Source: Thalassospira sp. TSL5-1
GTDB lineage: Bacteria > Pseudomonadota > Alphaproteobacteria > Rhodospirillales > Thalassospiraceae
Direction of reading: 5' to 3'
Assembly (NCBI RefSeq): GCF_001907695.1
Contig: NZ_KV880638.1
Coordinates: forward strand, 1,488,882 to 1,552,881
Length of the DNA: 64,000 bases
The position numbers were made by a program, and so were the translations under genes. Below, piece by piece: positions 25,101 to 33,295 of this stretch (the stretch's first letter is position 1; every line of letters starts with the position of its first letter). Under the pieces are notes generated by a model. It did not search any database and was not told where the DNA came from. It was given only the letters and a program-made list of their open reading frames with translations.

Positions 25101-25489
25101 GCGGGGTTTAACAAATCCCACTTATTGCCGTACAAATCTTCAAATACGGCAACGATGCCATAGGGTTCGTGGCGCGGGGATTCCAAAAAACGAACACCGT
25201 TTTCAATCATGCGGGCATGGTCCGTCTCAAAATCGTCCGTCATCAGGAAAAAGCCGACCCGTCCACCGGTCTGGTTGCCAATTGCGTTGCGTTGCGCATC
25301 GGTGCTGGCTTTGGCGAGCAGAATGCGGGTGGCGTTTTCTGGCGCGCGCGGCGGCTCAATTAAAACCCAGCGTTTGCCATTCCCCATATCGGTATCTTCA
25401 ATCAAGTCAAACCCGATTTTATGGCAATAAAAGGCGATGGCTTCGTCATAATCATCAACGACAATTGAAAATTGACCAATAAGCGGCAT
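25097..25489 (-). CDS. VOC (glyoxalase/dioxygenase) superfamily protein
   Basis: 130 residues. Two beta-alpha-beta repeats are visible, each with a family mark: FSIVVDDYDEAIAFYCHKIGF and FEDLYGNKWDLLNP. A metal-binding His/Glu pattern cannot be assigned firmly. Single-domain VOC proteins range from glyoxalases to resistance proteins, so the function is open. It begins one base inside the radC stop (TGATG), so the two may be translated together. Confidence 0.8.
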   Translation of the reverse strand: MPLIGQFSIVVDDYDEAIAFYCHKIGFDLIEDTDMGNGKRWVLIEPPRAPENATRILLAKASTDAQRNAIGNQTGGRVGFFLMTDDFETDHARMIENGVRFLESPRHEPYGIVAVFEDLYGNKWDLLNPA

Positions 25490-26418
25490 CAGATCAGCCC
25501 CAGTGTTTTAAACGAATTATAGCCTGACCGGCTGACAATGATGTGGTCATGCACATTGATTTCCATTGCCTTTGCTGCATCTACGATCTTGCGGGTCATG
25601 TCAATATCGCCGCGTGACGGGGTGGCATCGCCACTGGGGTGATTATGCACCAGGATCAGGGCGGAAGCATGAAGTTCCAGTGCGCGTTTGATCACTTCGC
25701 GCGGATAAACCGGGGTATGGTCCACCGTGCCGCGCTGGTGGCATTCATCGGCAATCAGGCGGTTTTTACGGTCCAGAAACAGCAAATGCAGTTCCTCGGT
25801 ATTGCGATGGCCCAGCCGTACCCGGCAATAATTAATCAATTGTTCCCACGATGCGATCACGGGGAGTTCCATTGCCCGCTCGCGCGACAGGATTTGTGCG
25901 CTGGCTTCGGCAATTTTAATTGCGGCAATGGCGGCGTCGCCCACTCCCTTGCAGGTGGCAAGGTCACCCTGGCTGGCGGCCAACACGGCGGCCAAACTGC
26001 CAAACCGGTCAATCAGCGATTTTGCCAGCGGTTTGACATCGCCGCGCGGGATCGCCATGCACAGCAACAGTTCCAGAATTTCATATTCGGCAAGGGCGGC
26101 ACTGCCCCCTTTTAAAAAGCGGTCACGCAAACGCTGGCGATGGCCGAAATAATGGGGTTTGGGTGCTTTGGCGTTTTTCTCGTTTTTGCTGGCCGTGCTG
26201 TCGGTCTCTTGTCGCGCATCGGCGGCGGCATCGCTTGTCGTGGTTTGCATTTTGGCAGGGGCTTTTTTGTCATTCTTGCTGCTTTTGCGATCCAAAGAAT
26301 CTGTTGCCTCGCTGGTCATTGAGGCCAGGCTGGCAAGTTCCCCGTTGGGGTCAAAATAGACCCGGCTGCCATCATCGATGGAGGCGGTGGCGGTATTACG
26401 GGGTTTTTGGGCACTCAC
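25489..26418 (-). CDS. radC: RadC/JAB-domain DNA repair-associated protein
   Basis: 309 residues. The RadC core runs from the helix-hairpin-helix region (EILELLLCMAIPRGDVKPLAKSLIDRFGSLAAVLAAS, LATCKGVGDAAIAAI) to the C-terminal JAB/MPN domain with HNHPSGDATPSRGDIDMTRKI, the metal-binding motif. The first ~85 residues are a Ser/Ala/Lys-rich unconserved extension, longer than in most family members. Its real role in recombination or repair is unsettled in the literature I know. The downstream VOC gene overlaps the stop. Confidence 0.9.
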   Translation of the reverse strand: MSAQKPRNTATASIDDGSRVYFDPNGELASLASMTSEATDSLDRKSSKNDKKAPAKMQTTTSDAAADARQETDSTASKNEKNAKAPKPHYFGHRQRLRDRFLKGGSAALAEYEILELLLCMAIPRGDVKPLAKSLIDRFGSLAAVLAASQGDLATCKGVGDAAIAAIKIAEASAQILSRERAMELPVIASWEQLINYCRVRLGHRNTEELHLLFLDRKNRLIADECHQRGTVDHTPVYPREVIKRALELHASALILVHNHPSGDATPSRGDIDMTRKIVDAAKAMEINVHDHIIVSRSGYNSFKTLGLI

Positions 26419-26536
26419 GGCGGGCTCCTGTCATCGTGCAATTTGACGTTGCAGGTGCAGTTTGCGTTGCCGTGTCTTTGCTGTCCAGTGGGCAACCGCA
26501 TGGGCAGCGGGCAAAAAACGGAAAATGTGATTTTAT

Positions 26537-26565
26537 TTGACTTGTGTATATGCACAAGTTAATCA
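26537..26565 (+). promoter_or_regulatory. Promoter with embedded palindromic operator for the MarR gene
   Basis: A -35 TTGACT (26537-26542) and a -10 TAATCA (26560-26565) are separated by 17 bp. The palindrome ACTTGTG-N6-CACAAGT (26540-26559) fills the spacer, with outer bases extending it to 9 of 10 matches. This is the expected place for an autorepressing MarR protein. The predicted start site falls on the ATG at 26572, and no ribosome binding site precedes that ATG. Confidence 0.6.
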
Positions 26566-26571
26566 CCAGAC

Positions 26572-27006
26572 ATGACAATAGCATTGCCCGACGCCCTGAA
26601 TGATGAATGTTTGGTGTTAAAAAGCCGCATGGCCGCACGCGCCATCACACGGCGTTACAATTTGCTGCTAAAACCTTATGGTTTGCAATCAACGCAGGCG
26701 TCGCTTTTGTTTTGCATTGGCGGCGGCGGGTTTCAATCGGTTAGCAGTCTGGCCCGGCAAATGGACCTGGAACGCAGTGCCATGACCCGCAATCTTGCCG
26801 TTTTGCAACGTCAGGGCCTGATTGCCCCCAATAAAACCGGGCAGGGCAGAATGCAGGTTTTTTCCCTGACATCGCAGGGTGAAGAAAAAGTCCGGCGGAT
26901 TTTACCTGTCTGGCAAAAGGCCCAGAAGGAAATTCGGGGCGAACTTGGCGCGAATGACTGGCAGGCTGTGCAAAAGGCGCTATCACGAATGGCGGCGATA
27001 GGCTGA
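26572..27006 (+). CDS. MarR-family transcriptional regulator
   Basis: 144 residues. The winged helix reads LQSTQASLLFCIGGGGFQSVSSLARQMDLERSAMTRNLAVLQRQGLIAPNKTGQGRMQVFSLTSQGEEKVRRI, which fits MarR closely. It lies 36 bp upstream of a stand-alone fabF and probably controls it together with itself through the palindrome at 26540-26559. There is no Shine-Dalgarno sequence before the ATG and the predicted transcript start coincides with it, so the mRNA may be leaderless. Confidence 0.85.
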   Translation: MTIALPDALNDECLVLKSRMAARAITRRYNLLLKPYGLQSTQASLLFCIGGGGFQSVSSLARQMDLERSAMTRNLAVLQRQGLIAPNKTGQGRMQVFSLTSQGEEKVRRILPVWQKAQKEIRGELGANDWQAVQKALSRMAAIG

Positions 27007-27042
27007 CGGTTTTGATCAATATGTTTAAAGGGATAGGTTAAA

Positions 27043-28311
27043 ATGACACAGCGGATTGTGGTGACGGGGATGGGCCTGGTAACGCCACTGGGATGCGGCC
27101 TTGATGCTGTTTGGCAGCGGCTTGTGGCCGGGCAGTCCGGTGTTGTGACCAATCACCGGTTTGACAGCAGCAATCTTTCCACCAAGTTTGCGGGGCTGGT
27201 GCCCAGCCATGCCGATGACCCGGCGGGCCTGAATGAAGAAGACGTCATTTCAAAAAAGGATCGTAAAAAGGTTGACCTGTTTACGATTTATGCCCTGGCA
27301 GCAGCACAGCAGGCCTTAACCCAGGCGGGCTGGCTGGACCTTGACCAGGAGGCAAAGGACCGTACCGGCACCGTGATTGGCACCGGCATTGGCGGCCTGC
27401 CTGTTATTACTCATGCGGAATCGGTGTTGAACGACCGTGGCCCATCGCGCATTTCGCCCTTTGTCGTGCCATCCTTTCTGGCAAATATGGCTTCGGGTAA
27501 CGTTTCCATCCGCTATGGTTTTCGCGGGCCGATCGGTACACCTGTGACCGCCTGTGCCGCAGGTTTGCAGGCAATTGGCGATGGCGTGCGACTTATCCGC
27601 TCTGGCGAGGCTGAGGTGGTGCTGGCAGGCGGGACCGAAGGCTGCGTTGATCCGTTATCGATTAGCGGTTTTTCCGCCGTGCGTGCGCTTTCCACCCGCA
27701 ACGACGCCCCGACCGAGGCCTCGCGCCCGTTTGATCGTGACCGGGACGGTTTTGTCATGGGTGAAGGGGCCGGGTTGATGGTGATTGAAACGCTTGATCA
27801 TGCACTGGCACGCGGGGCGGTGCCGCTGGTGGAAATTACCGGTTATGGCACCAGTGCCGATGCCTATCATCTTACCGCCGGGCCGGAAGATGGCTCCGGT
27901 TGTGCGCTGGCGGTTCAGGCGGCCTTGCGCATGGCAAAACGCGCGCCGGCGGACATTGGCTATATCAATGCCCACGCCACCTCCACCCCGGTGGGGGATC
28001 AGGCAGAGGTCGCCGGGCTGCGCCGTGTATTTGGCGATGATTTGCCAAAAATTCCGGTTTCGTCCACCAAGTCGGCCATTGGGCATTTGCTGGGGGCTGC
28101 GGGCGGGGTGGAAGCCATTTTCACCGCCCTTGCCATTCGCGAAGGGATGTTGCCGCCCACCATTAATTTGCACAATGTTGATGACAGCATGCAAGACCTG
28201 GATTTTGTGCCCAATACCAGCCGCAAGGCCGACATCAAGCATGGCCTGTGCAACGGGTTTGGCTTTGGCGGGGTTAATGCGTCCTTGTTGTTAAGTGCGT
28301 ATGAAGGTTAA
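27043..28311 (+). CDS. fabF: Beta-ketoacyl-ACP synthase II, stand-alone copy
   Basis: 422 residues and close to canonical FabF: VVTGMGLVTPLGCG at the N-terminus, GTPVTACAAGLQAIGDG with Cys171, INAHATSTPVGD and TKSAIGHLLGAAGG with the catalytic His residues, and NGFGFGGVNASLL at the end. It would extend acyl-ACPs in fatty acid synthesis. It has no acpP, fabG or fabD beside it; instead it follows a MarR gene by 36 bp, suggesting an accessory, inducible copy. AAAGGGATAGG precedes the ATG. Confidence 0.9.
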   Translation: MTQRIVVTGMGLVTPLGCGLDAVWQRLVAGQSGVVTNHRFDSSNLSTKFAGLVPSHADDPAGLNEEDVISKKDRKKVDLFTIYALAAAQQALTQAGWLDLDQEAKDRTGTVIGTGIGGLPVITHAESVLNDRGPSRISPFVVPSFLANMASGNVSIRYGFRGPIGTPVTACAAGLQAIGDGVRLIRSGEAEVVLAGGTEGCVDPLSISGFSAVRALSTRNDAPTEASRPFDRDRDGFVMGEGAGLMVIETLDHALARGAVPLVEITGYGTSADAYHLTAGPEDGSGCALAVQAALRMAKRAPADIGYINAHATSTPVGDQAEVAGLRRVFGDDLPKIPVSSTKSAIGHLLGAAGGVEAIFTALAIREGMLPPTINLHNVDDSMQDLDFVPNTSRKADIKHGLCNGFGFGGVNASLLLSAYEG

Positions 28312-28348
28312 TTTTTAACCGCTAAAACTGCGTTTTATCGCCTTTCAA

Positions 28349-28384
28349 GAGGCCAGTCGGCGTTGTGCCGGGCTGGCCTTTTTG
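28349..28384 (+). terminator. Intrinsic terminator after fabF
   Basis: AGGCCAG (28350-28356) pairs with CTGGCCT (28373-28379), the stem continues through a small bulge (CGGC with GCCG), and TTTTT follows directly. It separates the fabF unit from the second MarR unit. Confidence 0.8.
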
Positions 28385-28456
28385 GTGTTTGTTTGGCGGG
28401 GACACGGCGCACAACAGCGCAATTTTGAATGCTTTCAAAATAGTTTTCCGGCTGGC

Positions 28457-28521
28457 TTGACAATTTTGGCGCTTGGGATATTTTCATCCATATAGAAAGG
28501 TAAACTTCGTAGATTACCTTT
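28457..28521 (+). promoter_or_regulatory. Promoter and palindromic operator of the second MarR gene
   Basis: A consensus -35 TTGACA (28457-28462) is followed after 16 bp by a -10-like TATTTT (28479-28484). The palindrome AAAGGTAA-N10-TTACCTTT (28496-28521) lies just after the expected start site, where bound repressor would block transcription. The MarR ATG is at 28540. Confidence 0.6.
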
Positions 28522-28539
28522 GTATTTGAAAGTGCCATC

Positions 28540-28998
28540 ATGCCCTACAATCCGGAAAATCCCCTTTCGCCAACGGCCCTTGCCCTGGCAACCGACCTGC
28601 ATGCCGTGCTGGGCCGTTTGCGCCGCAAATTGCGCAAACAGGCGCATTTGGGCGATTTGAACTGGACGCAAAAATGTGTGTTGCGCCATCTCGAAACCGA
28701 TGGCCCGGCCACCGTGACCGTGCTTGCCCGAGCCGAAGGAATGCGCCCGCAATCAATGGGGCCGCATATTACCGCCCTGATCAAGGCCGGGCTGGTGGAA
28801 GGGACACCGGACCCCAATGATGGCCGCCAGACTTTGCTGTCTTTAACCCCATCCTGCCGGGAATGGATACAGGCCAGCCGCGCCTTGCGCGAAGACTGGC
28901 TGTATCATGTCATTCTGGATAATTTCTCGCAAAAGGAGCAACAAACCCTGGCGGAGGCCACCCGCCTTTTGCAACGCATGGTCGATGTTGACCGCTGA
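28540..28998 (+). CDS. MarR-family transcriptional regulator (second)
   Basis: 152 residues with the winged helix LNWTQKCVLRHLETDGPATVTVLARAEGMRPQSMGPHITALIKAGLVEGTPDPNDGRQTLLSLTPSCREW. It leads a group with an isochorismatase-fold protein and an MFS exporter on the same strand, the common layout of a regulator with an efflux target. It shows little similarity to the MarR protein at 26572 beyond the fold. The start is supported by the upstream promoter and palindrome rather than by a strong ribosome binding site. Confidence 0.85.
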   Translation: MPYNPENPLSPTALALATDLHAVLGRLRRKLRKQAHLGDLNWTQKCVLRHLETDGPATVTVLARAEGMRPQSMGPHITALIKAGLVEGTPDPNDGRQTLLSLTPSCREWIQASRALREDWLYHVILDNFSQKEQQTLAEATRLLQRMVDVDR

Positions 28999-29148
28999 GC
29001 GTTTGATATCGGACTGCCGCCTTACAATACCTGCCTTTGCCTCTTTCTCTTTGCCGTGCCACTTGCCGTCTTTTACCCGCCGTTCGTGCGACCTTCCGTG
29101 ACGTTTTGCCTCCTTTGATCTCGCCCCAACCAAAAAGGATTGCGCCCC

Positions 29149-29718
29149 ATGTCTGTTACCGCCCTTGACCCCAAAACCGCCCTGATCGTGATTGATTTGC
29201 AAAAGGGTATTCTGGCTTATCCACTGGCCCATTCTGCCGATGATGTGCTGGCAAGGTCGGTGATGCTGGCGACTGAATTTCGGGCGCGTAACCTGCCGGT
29301 GGTGTTGGTTAATGTGGCGGGTATGGCACCGGGGCGGAACGAACAGCCCCCGCGCAGCGGGGATTTGCCGCCTGGATGGGCTGATTTGGCCGCTGAGCTT
29401 GATAGCTGCCCGACCGACCATAAAGTGACCAAGAAAAGCTGGGGGGCCTTTACCGGCACCGGCCTTGGCGATTATTTGGCCGGGCAGGGGATAACACAGG
29501 TGGTGTTGTGCGGCATTGCGACGAGCATTGGTGTGGAATCCACCGCCCGCCAGGCGCATGAACTGGGTCTTAACGTCGCCCTGGCGACTGATGCCATGAC
29601 GGACATGAGCCATGAGGCCCATGTTAACAGTGTGACGCGCATTTTCCCGCGCCTGGGCGAAACTGGCACAACCGATGAAATTCTGGCCTGCCTGGAACAA
29701 GAAGGGGGCCGGAAATGA
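29149..29718 (+). CDS. Isochorismatase-fold hydrolase family protein lacking the catalytic Cys
   Basis: 189 residues from the ATG at 29149, which has AAGGA nine bases upstream; a TTG nine bases earlier is less likely. The family Asp is in TALIVIDLQKG and the Lys in TKKSWGAF. The position of the usual nucleophilic Cys, in GxATxxCVxxTAR, is Gly here (GIATSIGVESTAR). Cys-less members include true isochorismatases such as PhzD and EntB, so this is probably not an amidase. The MFS gene starts 70 bp downstream. Confidence 0.82.
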   Translation: MSVTALDPKTALIVIDLQKGILAYPLAHSADDVLARSVMLATEFRARNLPVVLVNVAGMAPGRNEQPPRSGDLPPGWADLAAELDSCPTDHKVTKKSWGAFTGTGLGDYLAGQGITQVVLCGIATSIGVESTARQAHELGLNVALATDAMTDMSHEAHVNSVTRIFPRLGETGTTDEILACLEQEGGRK

Positions 29719-29788
29719 CATTCCCCGAAAAATGGTCCCGGAAGTTCCGGGCCAATCATTACTCCGCCCGATTATGGGGGGACGTAAA

Positions 29789-31078
29789 ATGAAAAATCCG
29801 ATGCGCGGAACCTTCCGCTCGCTGGCGGTGTATAATTACCGGGTGTGGGCGTCTGGCTCGCTTGTGTCCAATACCGGCACCTGGTTGCAGCGCACCGCCC
29901 AGGACTGGATTGTCCTGACCGAACTGACCGATCATAATTCAACGGCGGTCGGCATTGTCATGGGCCTGCAATTTGGCCCGCAGCTTTTGATGTTGCCCTT
30001 TACCGGCTTTGCTGCCGACTATTTTGACCGGCGCAAATTGCTGATGGTGACACAGTTTTTAATGGGGCTGTTGGGGTTGGGTCTTGGCTTGCTCACCATT
30101 AGCGGCCTTGTCGAACTTTGGCATGTTTATGTGTTTGCCTTTTTGCTGGGCTGTGTGGCTGCCTTTGATGCGCCCGCCCGGCAAACCTTTGTTTCCGATC
30201 TGGTGCCCGAAAGCTTCCTGTCCAATGCCATTGCGCTGAACTCCACATCGTTTAATGCCGCCCGCATGATTGGCCCGGCGGTGGCCGGGGTTTTGATTGC
30301 GGTGGTGGGGACCGGCTGGGTGTTTTTGCTCAATGCCGCCTCCTTTGCCGGGGTACTGACATCGCTGGTTCTGATCCGTCGGGAAGATTTGAATGTGACG
30401 CGCAGGCCCCTGCGCGGGCGGGGCAACCTGGTGGGTGGTTTTCGCTATGTTGCCGGGCGGCCTGACATTGTGGTGATCATGTTGATGCTGTTCTTGATCG
30501 GCACATTTGGTTTGAACTTCCCCATCTTTATTTCAACAATGGCGGTGACGGTGTTTCATTCCGGTGCCGGGCAGTTCGGGATGCTGTCATCACTGATGGC
30601 GGTGGGCACGGTGATGGGGGCGTTGTTTTCAGCCCAGCGGGCAACACCGCAAATTGGCCTGCTGTTTTATGGCGCACTGGTTTTTGGCCTGGCCTGCATC
30701 CTTGCCGCCGTCATGCCCAGCTATGGCCTGTTTGGCGCATCGCTGGTGGTGATTGGCATGGCGGCACTGGTGTTTTTAAGTTCCAGCAACGGGTTGATCC
30801 AGCTTTCAACCGATCCAATGATGCGCGGGCGTGTCATGGCGATACGTATGGCGATTGTGATGGGCGGAACGCCGATTGGTGCGCCCATTGTGGGCTGGGT
30901 GGCGGACCATTACGGGCCGCGCTGGGCGCTGGGTGTTGCCGCAGTTTCGGGTATTGCGGCGGCGCTGGTGGCGCTGGTTTATTTGTTCAAATATCGCGAA
31001 ATGCGCTTTCGCCGTGTTGATGGGCGCTGGCGGATTTTGGTTAACGAGGCCCCGAAGGTGACACTCGCGGCTGAATAA
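29789..31078 (+). CDS. MFS transporter, EntS-like exporter family (MFS_3)
   Basis: 429 residues with about twelve membrane segments. FAADYFDRRKLLMVTQ is the loop 2-3 motif of the family, and GCVAAFDAPARQTFVSDLVPESFLSNAIALNSTSFNAARMIGPAVAG is characteristic of the EntS-like MFS_3 branch. MRGRVMAIRMAIVMGGTPIGAPIVGW matches the second half. It is likely an exporter of a small molecule, controlled by the MarR gene upstream. I chose the ATG at 29789, which has GGGGGGAC upstream; the longer frame starts inside the preceding gene. Confidence 0.87.
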   Translation: MKNPMRGTFRSLAVYNYRVWASGSLVSNTGTWLQRTAQDWIVLTELTDHNSTAVGIVMGLQFGPQLLMLPFTGFAADYFDRRKLLMVTQFLMGLLGLGLGLLTISGLVELWHVYVFAFLLGCVAAFDAPARQTFVSDLVPESFLSNAIALNSTSFNAARMIGPAVAGVLIAVVGTGWVFLLNAASFAGVLTSLVLIRREDLNVTRRPLRGRGNLVGGFRYVAGRPDIVVIMLMLFLIGTFGLNFPIFISTMAVTVFHSGAGQFGMLSSLMAVGTVMGALFSAQRATPQIGLLFYGALVFGLACILAAVMPSYGLFGASLVVIGMAALVFLSSSNGLIQLSTDPMMRGRVMAIRMAIVMGGTPIGAPIVGWVADHYGPRWALGVAAVSGIAAALVALVYLFKYREMRFRRVDGRWRILVNEAPKVTLAAE

Positions 31079-31097
31079 CAAGTCATTCCATTATGAA

Positions 31098-31134
31098 AAA
31101 AGGGCAGGCCGAACATCATCCGGTCTGCCCTTTT
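31098..31134. terminator. Bidirectional intrinsic terminator
   Basis: AAAAGGGCAGGCCG (31098-31111) pairs with CGGTCTGCCCTTTT (31121-31134) with one G-T pair and a nine-base loop. It lies between the convergent MFS and map genes and has T runs on both strands. Confidence 0.9.
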
Positions 31135-31159
31135 GCTGTGGATAAATCACCACGCCGGT

Positions 31160-31966
31160 TTATTCGGCCGCGTCGCTGATTTCGTAAGGCGGTTTTTCCA
31201 GCCCGGCGGGGGAGCGGGTGAAAATTTCAAAACCATCATCCGTCACACCCAGCGAATGTTCAAACTGGGCGGAAAGTTTGCGGTCCCGCGTCACCGCCGT
31301 CCAGCCATCGGACAGCACCTTGCATTCATAGGTGCCCTGGTTGATCATCGGTTCGATAGTAAAGATCATGCCAGGTTCCAGCACCAGCCCCTGGCCCGGC
31401 TTGCCATAATGCAGGATATTTGGTGCATCGTGGAACACTTGGCCCAAGCCATGCCCGCAAAAATCGCGCACCACCGAAAAGCGTTCGGATTCCGCATAGG
31501 ATTGAATGGCATGGCCAATATCGCCCAGCGTTGCGCCCGGCTTAACCACGTTAATACCGCGCCACAGGGCCTCGTAAGTCACATCAACCAGGCGCTGCGC
31601 CATGACCTTGGGCGTACCGGCAATGTACATCCGGCTTGTATCGCCATACCAGCCATCAAGAATGACGGTGACATCAATATTCATGATGTCGCCATTTTGC
31701 AGCTTTTTATCGCCGGGAATGCCGTGGCACACGACATGGTTGATTGATGTGCAGGTCGATTTGGGAAACCCGCGATAGCCCAGGCAGGCCGAAACCGCAC
31801 CATGATCGCGAATATACTGATCGCACAAATCATCAAGCTTGCCGGTGGTGACACCGGGGACGACATAGGGGGTAATGAAATCCAGAACTTCCGCAGCCAG
31901 CTTGCCAGCGGCGCGCATCCCTTCAAAGGCTTCGGGGCCGTGAATTTTAACTTTTCCGTTTGCCAA
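31160..31966 (-). CDS. map: Methionine aminopeptidase, type I
   Basis: 268 residues. The five metal ligands of the pita-bread fold can be seen: NIDVTVILDGWYGDTSRMY (two Asp), CGHGLGQVFHD (His), FTIEPMI (Glu) and QFEHSLGV (Glu). It removes the initiator Met from new proteins. The start is a TTG at 31966, seven bases after a strong AAGGAG; no ATG fits the N-terminus. It is transcribed alone, away from the MFS gene. Confidence 0.93.
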   Translation of the reverse strand: MANGKVKIHGPEAFEGMRAAGKLAAEVLDFITPYVVPGVTTGKLDDLCDQYIRDHGAVSACLGYRGFPKSTCTSINHVVCHGIPGDKKLQNGDIMNIDVTVILDGWYGDTSRMYIAGTPKVMAQRLVDVTYEALWRGINVVKPGATLGDIGHAIQSYAESERFSVVRDFCGHGLGQVFHDAPNILHYGKPGQGLVLEPGMIFTIEPMINQGTYECKVLSDGWTAVTRDRKLSAQFEHSLGVTDDGFEIFTRSPAGLEKPPYEISDAAE

Positions 31967-32216
31967 CCGAATTCTCCTTGTGTTGGCGGTCCTTATGGGG
32001 GCAACCCATTTTCATCAATTTGTTTTGCAGCCTACTGAAATAATCGTTGTCCGTCCAATAAGCAAGGATTGCACTGCATGGCTGCCCGTACATTATACGC
32101 CAGAGATTGAACATCAGCATACCATGCCTGCGATATGGCCTTCAGGCTTTGTTCTGTGTCATGTTTTGGCTGTCGAAACGCAAATTATGATGCGCTGGCA
32201 ACGTTTCACCGGTGTT

Positions 32217-32939
32217 TCAGGCTGCTTTACCGGGCAAAATCGGGCGCTTTTGATTGACTGTGACGGATATCGTATCGATTAGGCAGTCATAGGCGATGGC
32301 TTCCACCCCGTTTTGGGTGGCGCTGGCAAAACGTGCGGCATAATGCGGGTCGATGTCGGAGGCCAGGGTGAAGGCGGCGCAATCGGTACGCTGGATCAGA
32401 TAAAACATGACCGCGCGGTGGCCCTGGGCGACCATTTCTGCCATTTCATCAAGGTGCTTTGCCCCGCGCTTGGTCACCGCATCGGGAAATTCGGCAAGGC
32501 CGGGTACGGCTTCATCGCGTTTGAGATGCACATTCTTGACCTCGACATAACAAAGGCCCCTTTGCGGGTCGGACAGCAAAATATCAATGCGTGAATTCTG
32601 GCCGTATTTAACCTCGCGTTTCAGGGTTTCATAGCCTGCCAGTTCCGGGATTTTGCCGGTCAAAATGGCTTCTTCAACAATGGCATTGGGGTGCGCTGTA
32701 TTGATGCCAACCATTGCATCGCCCACCTGGCAAAGCTCCCAGCTATATTTCAATTTGCGCTTTGGATTATCCGATGTGGAAAGCCACACCGAAATCCCGG
32801 CATCCTTCAGGCCTGTCATCGCACCCGGGTTGGCGCAATGCGCGGTGACGGTTTCGCCGCTATCAAGTTCAATATCGGCCAGAAAACGTTTGTATCGCTG
32901 GATCAGTTTGCCGTGAAGAAGCGGGCTGGGCAGGTGCAT
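32217..32939 (-). CDS. sfsA: DNA/RNA nuclease SfsA family protein
   Basis: 240 residues. Family marks are LIQRYKRFLADIELDSGETVTAHCANPGAMTGL, SWELCQVGDAMVGINTAHPNAIVEEAI and the nuclease-like motif SRIDILLSDPQRGLCYVEVKNVHL with the Asp/Glu/Lys set, then YLIQRTDC. SfsA was first described as sugar fermentation stimulation protein and has a restriction-endonuclease-like core. It is about 250 bp upstream of map on the same strand; the gap between them holds nothing I can name. Confidence 0.92.
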   Translation of the reverse strand: MHLPSPLLHGKLIQRYKRFLADIELDSGETVTAHCANPGAMTGLKDAGISVWLSTSDNPKRKLKYSWELCQVGDAMVGINTAHPNAIVEEAILTGKIPELAGYETLKREVKYGQNSRIDILLSDPQRGLCYVEVKNVHLKRDEAVPGLAEFPDAVTKRGAKHLDEMAEMVAQGHRAVMFYLIQRTDCAAFTLASDIDPHYAARFASATQNGVEAIAYDCLIDTISVTVNQKRPILPGKAA

Positions 32940-32963
32940 GATCGGCCTTTCGGTATTCAGTCC

Positions 32964-33003
32964 TGACAGGGGCTGTCAATATTGCTGGCAGTTTGGACTG
33001 CCA
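32964..33003. promoter_or_regulatory. Two small palindromes in a divergent spacer
   Basis: TGACAG-GGG-CTGTCA (32964-32978) and TGGCAGT-TTGG-ACTGCCA (32986-33003) are both perfect and lie 8 bp apart between sfsA and the small gene at 33067. They could be operators or short RNA hairpins of the divergent leaders. Confidence 0.35.
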
Positions 33004-33066
33004 ATTTCACGGCATTTGCGTCATATATCAAGCCCCTGCTGCCTCCCAAGAATTAAAAGGGTTGAG

Positions 33067-33285
33067 ATGCGCGATAGCCTTCGCCGGAAAATGATCGAAA
33101 TTTGCGACCGTAAAATCGCGCAGAAAGGCCCCGATGTTGGCCAGTCATTTTATGCGTTTTTCGCCAATCGCAATAACGACCCCGACCTTTTGATGGAAGC
33201 GGCCAGTTGGTGGATAAAAACCCACCAACTTGATCATTTTGAAAAGGCCGTCAAAATCCGCGATATGTTGGAACGCGGGCATTAA
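33067..33285 (+). CDS. Small conserved protein, DUF6500-like
   Basis: 72 residues: a basic N-terminal helix (MRDSLRRKMIEICDRKIAQKG), SFYAFFANRNNDPDLLMEAASWW and HQLDHFEKAVKIRDML. It has no signal peptide or membrane segment. I recall similar short proteins under DUF6500, but that name is from memory and not certain; function unknown. The ATG follows AAAAGGGTTGAG. It is convergent with the methyltransferase gene, 10 bp from its stop. Confidence 0.7.
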   Translation: MRDSLRRKMIEICDRKIAQKGPDVGQSFYAFFANRNNDPDLLMEAASWWIKTHQLDHFEKAVKIRDMLERGH

Positions 33286-33295
33286 AATTTAGGCC

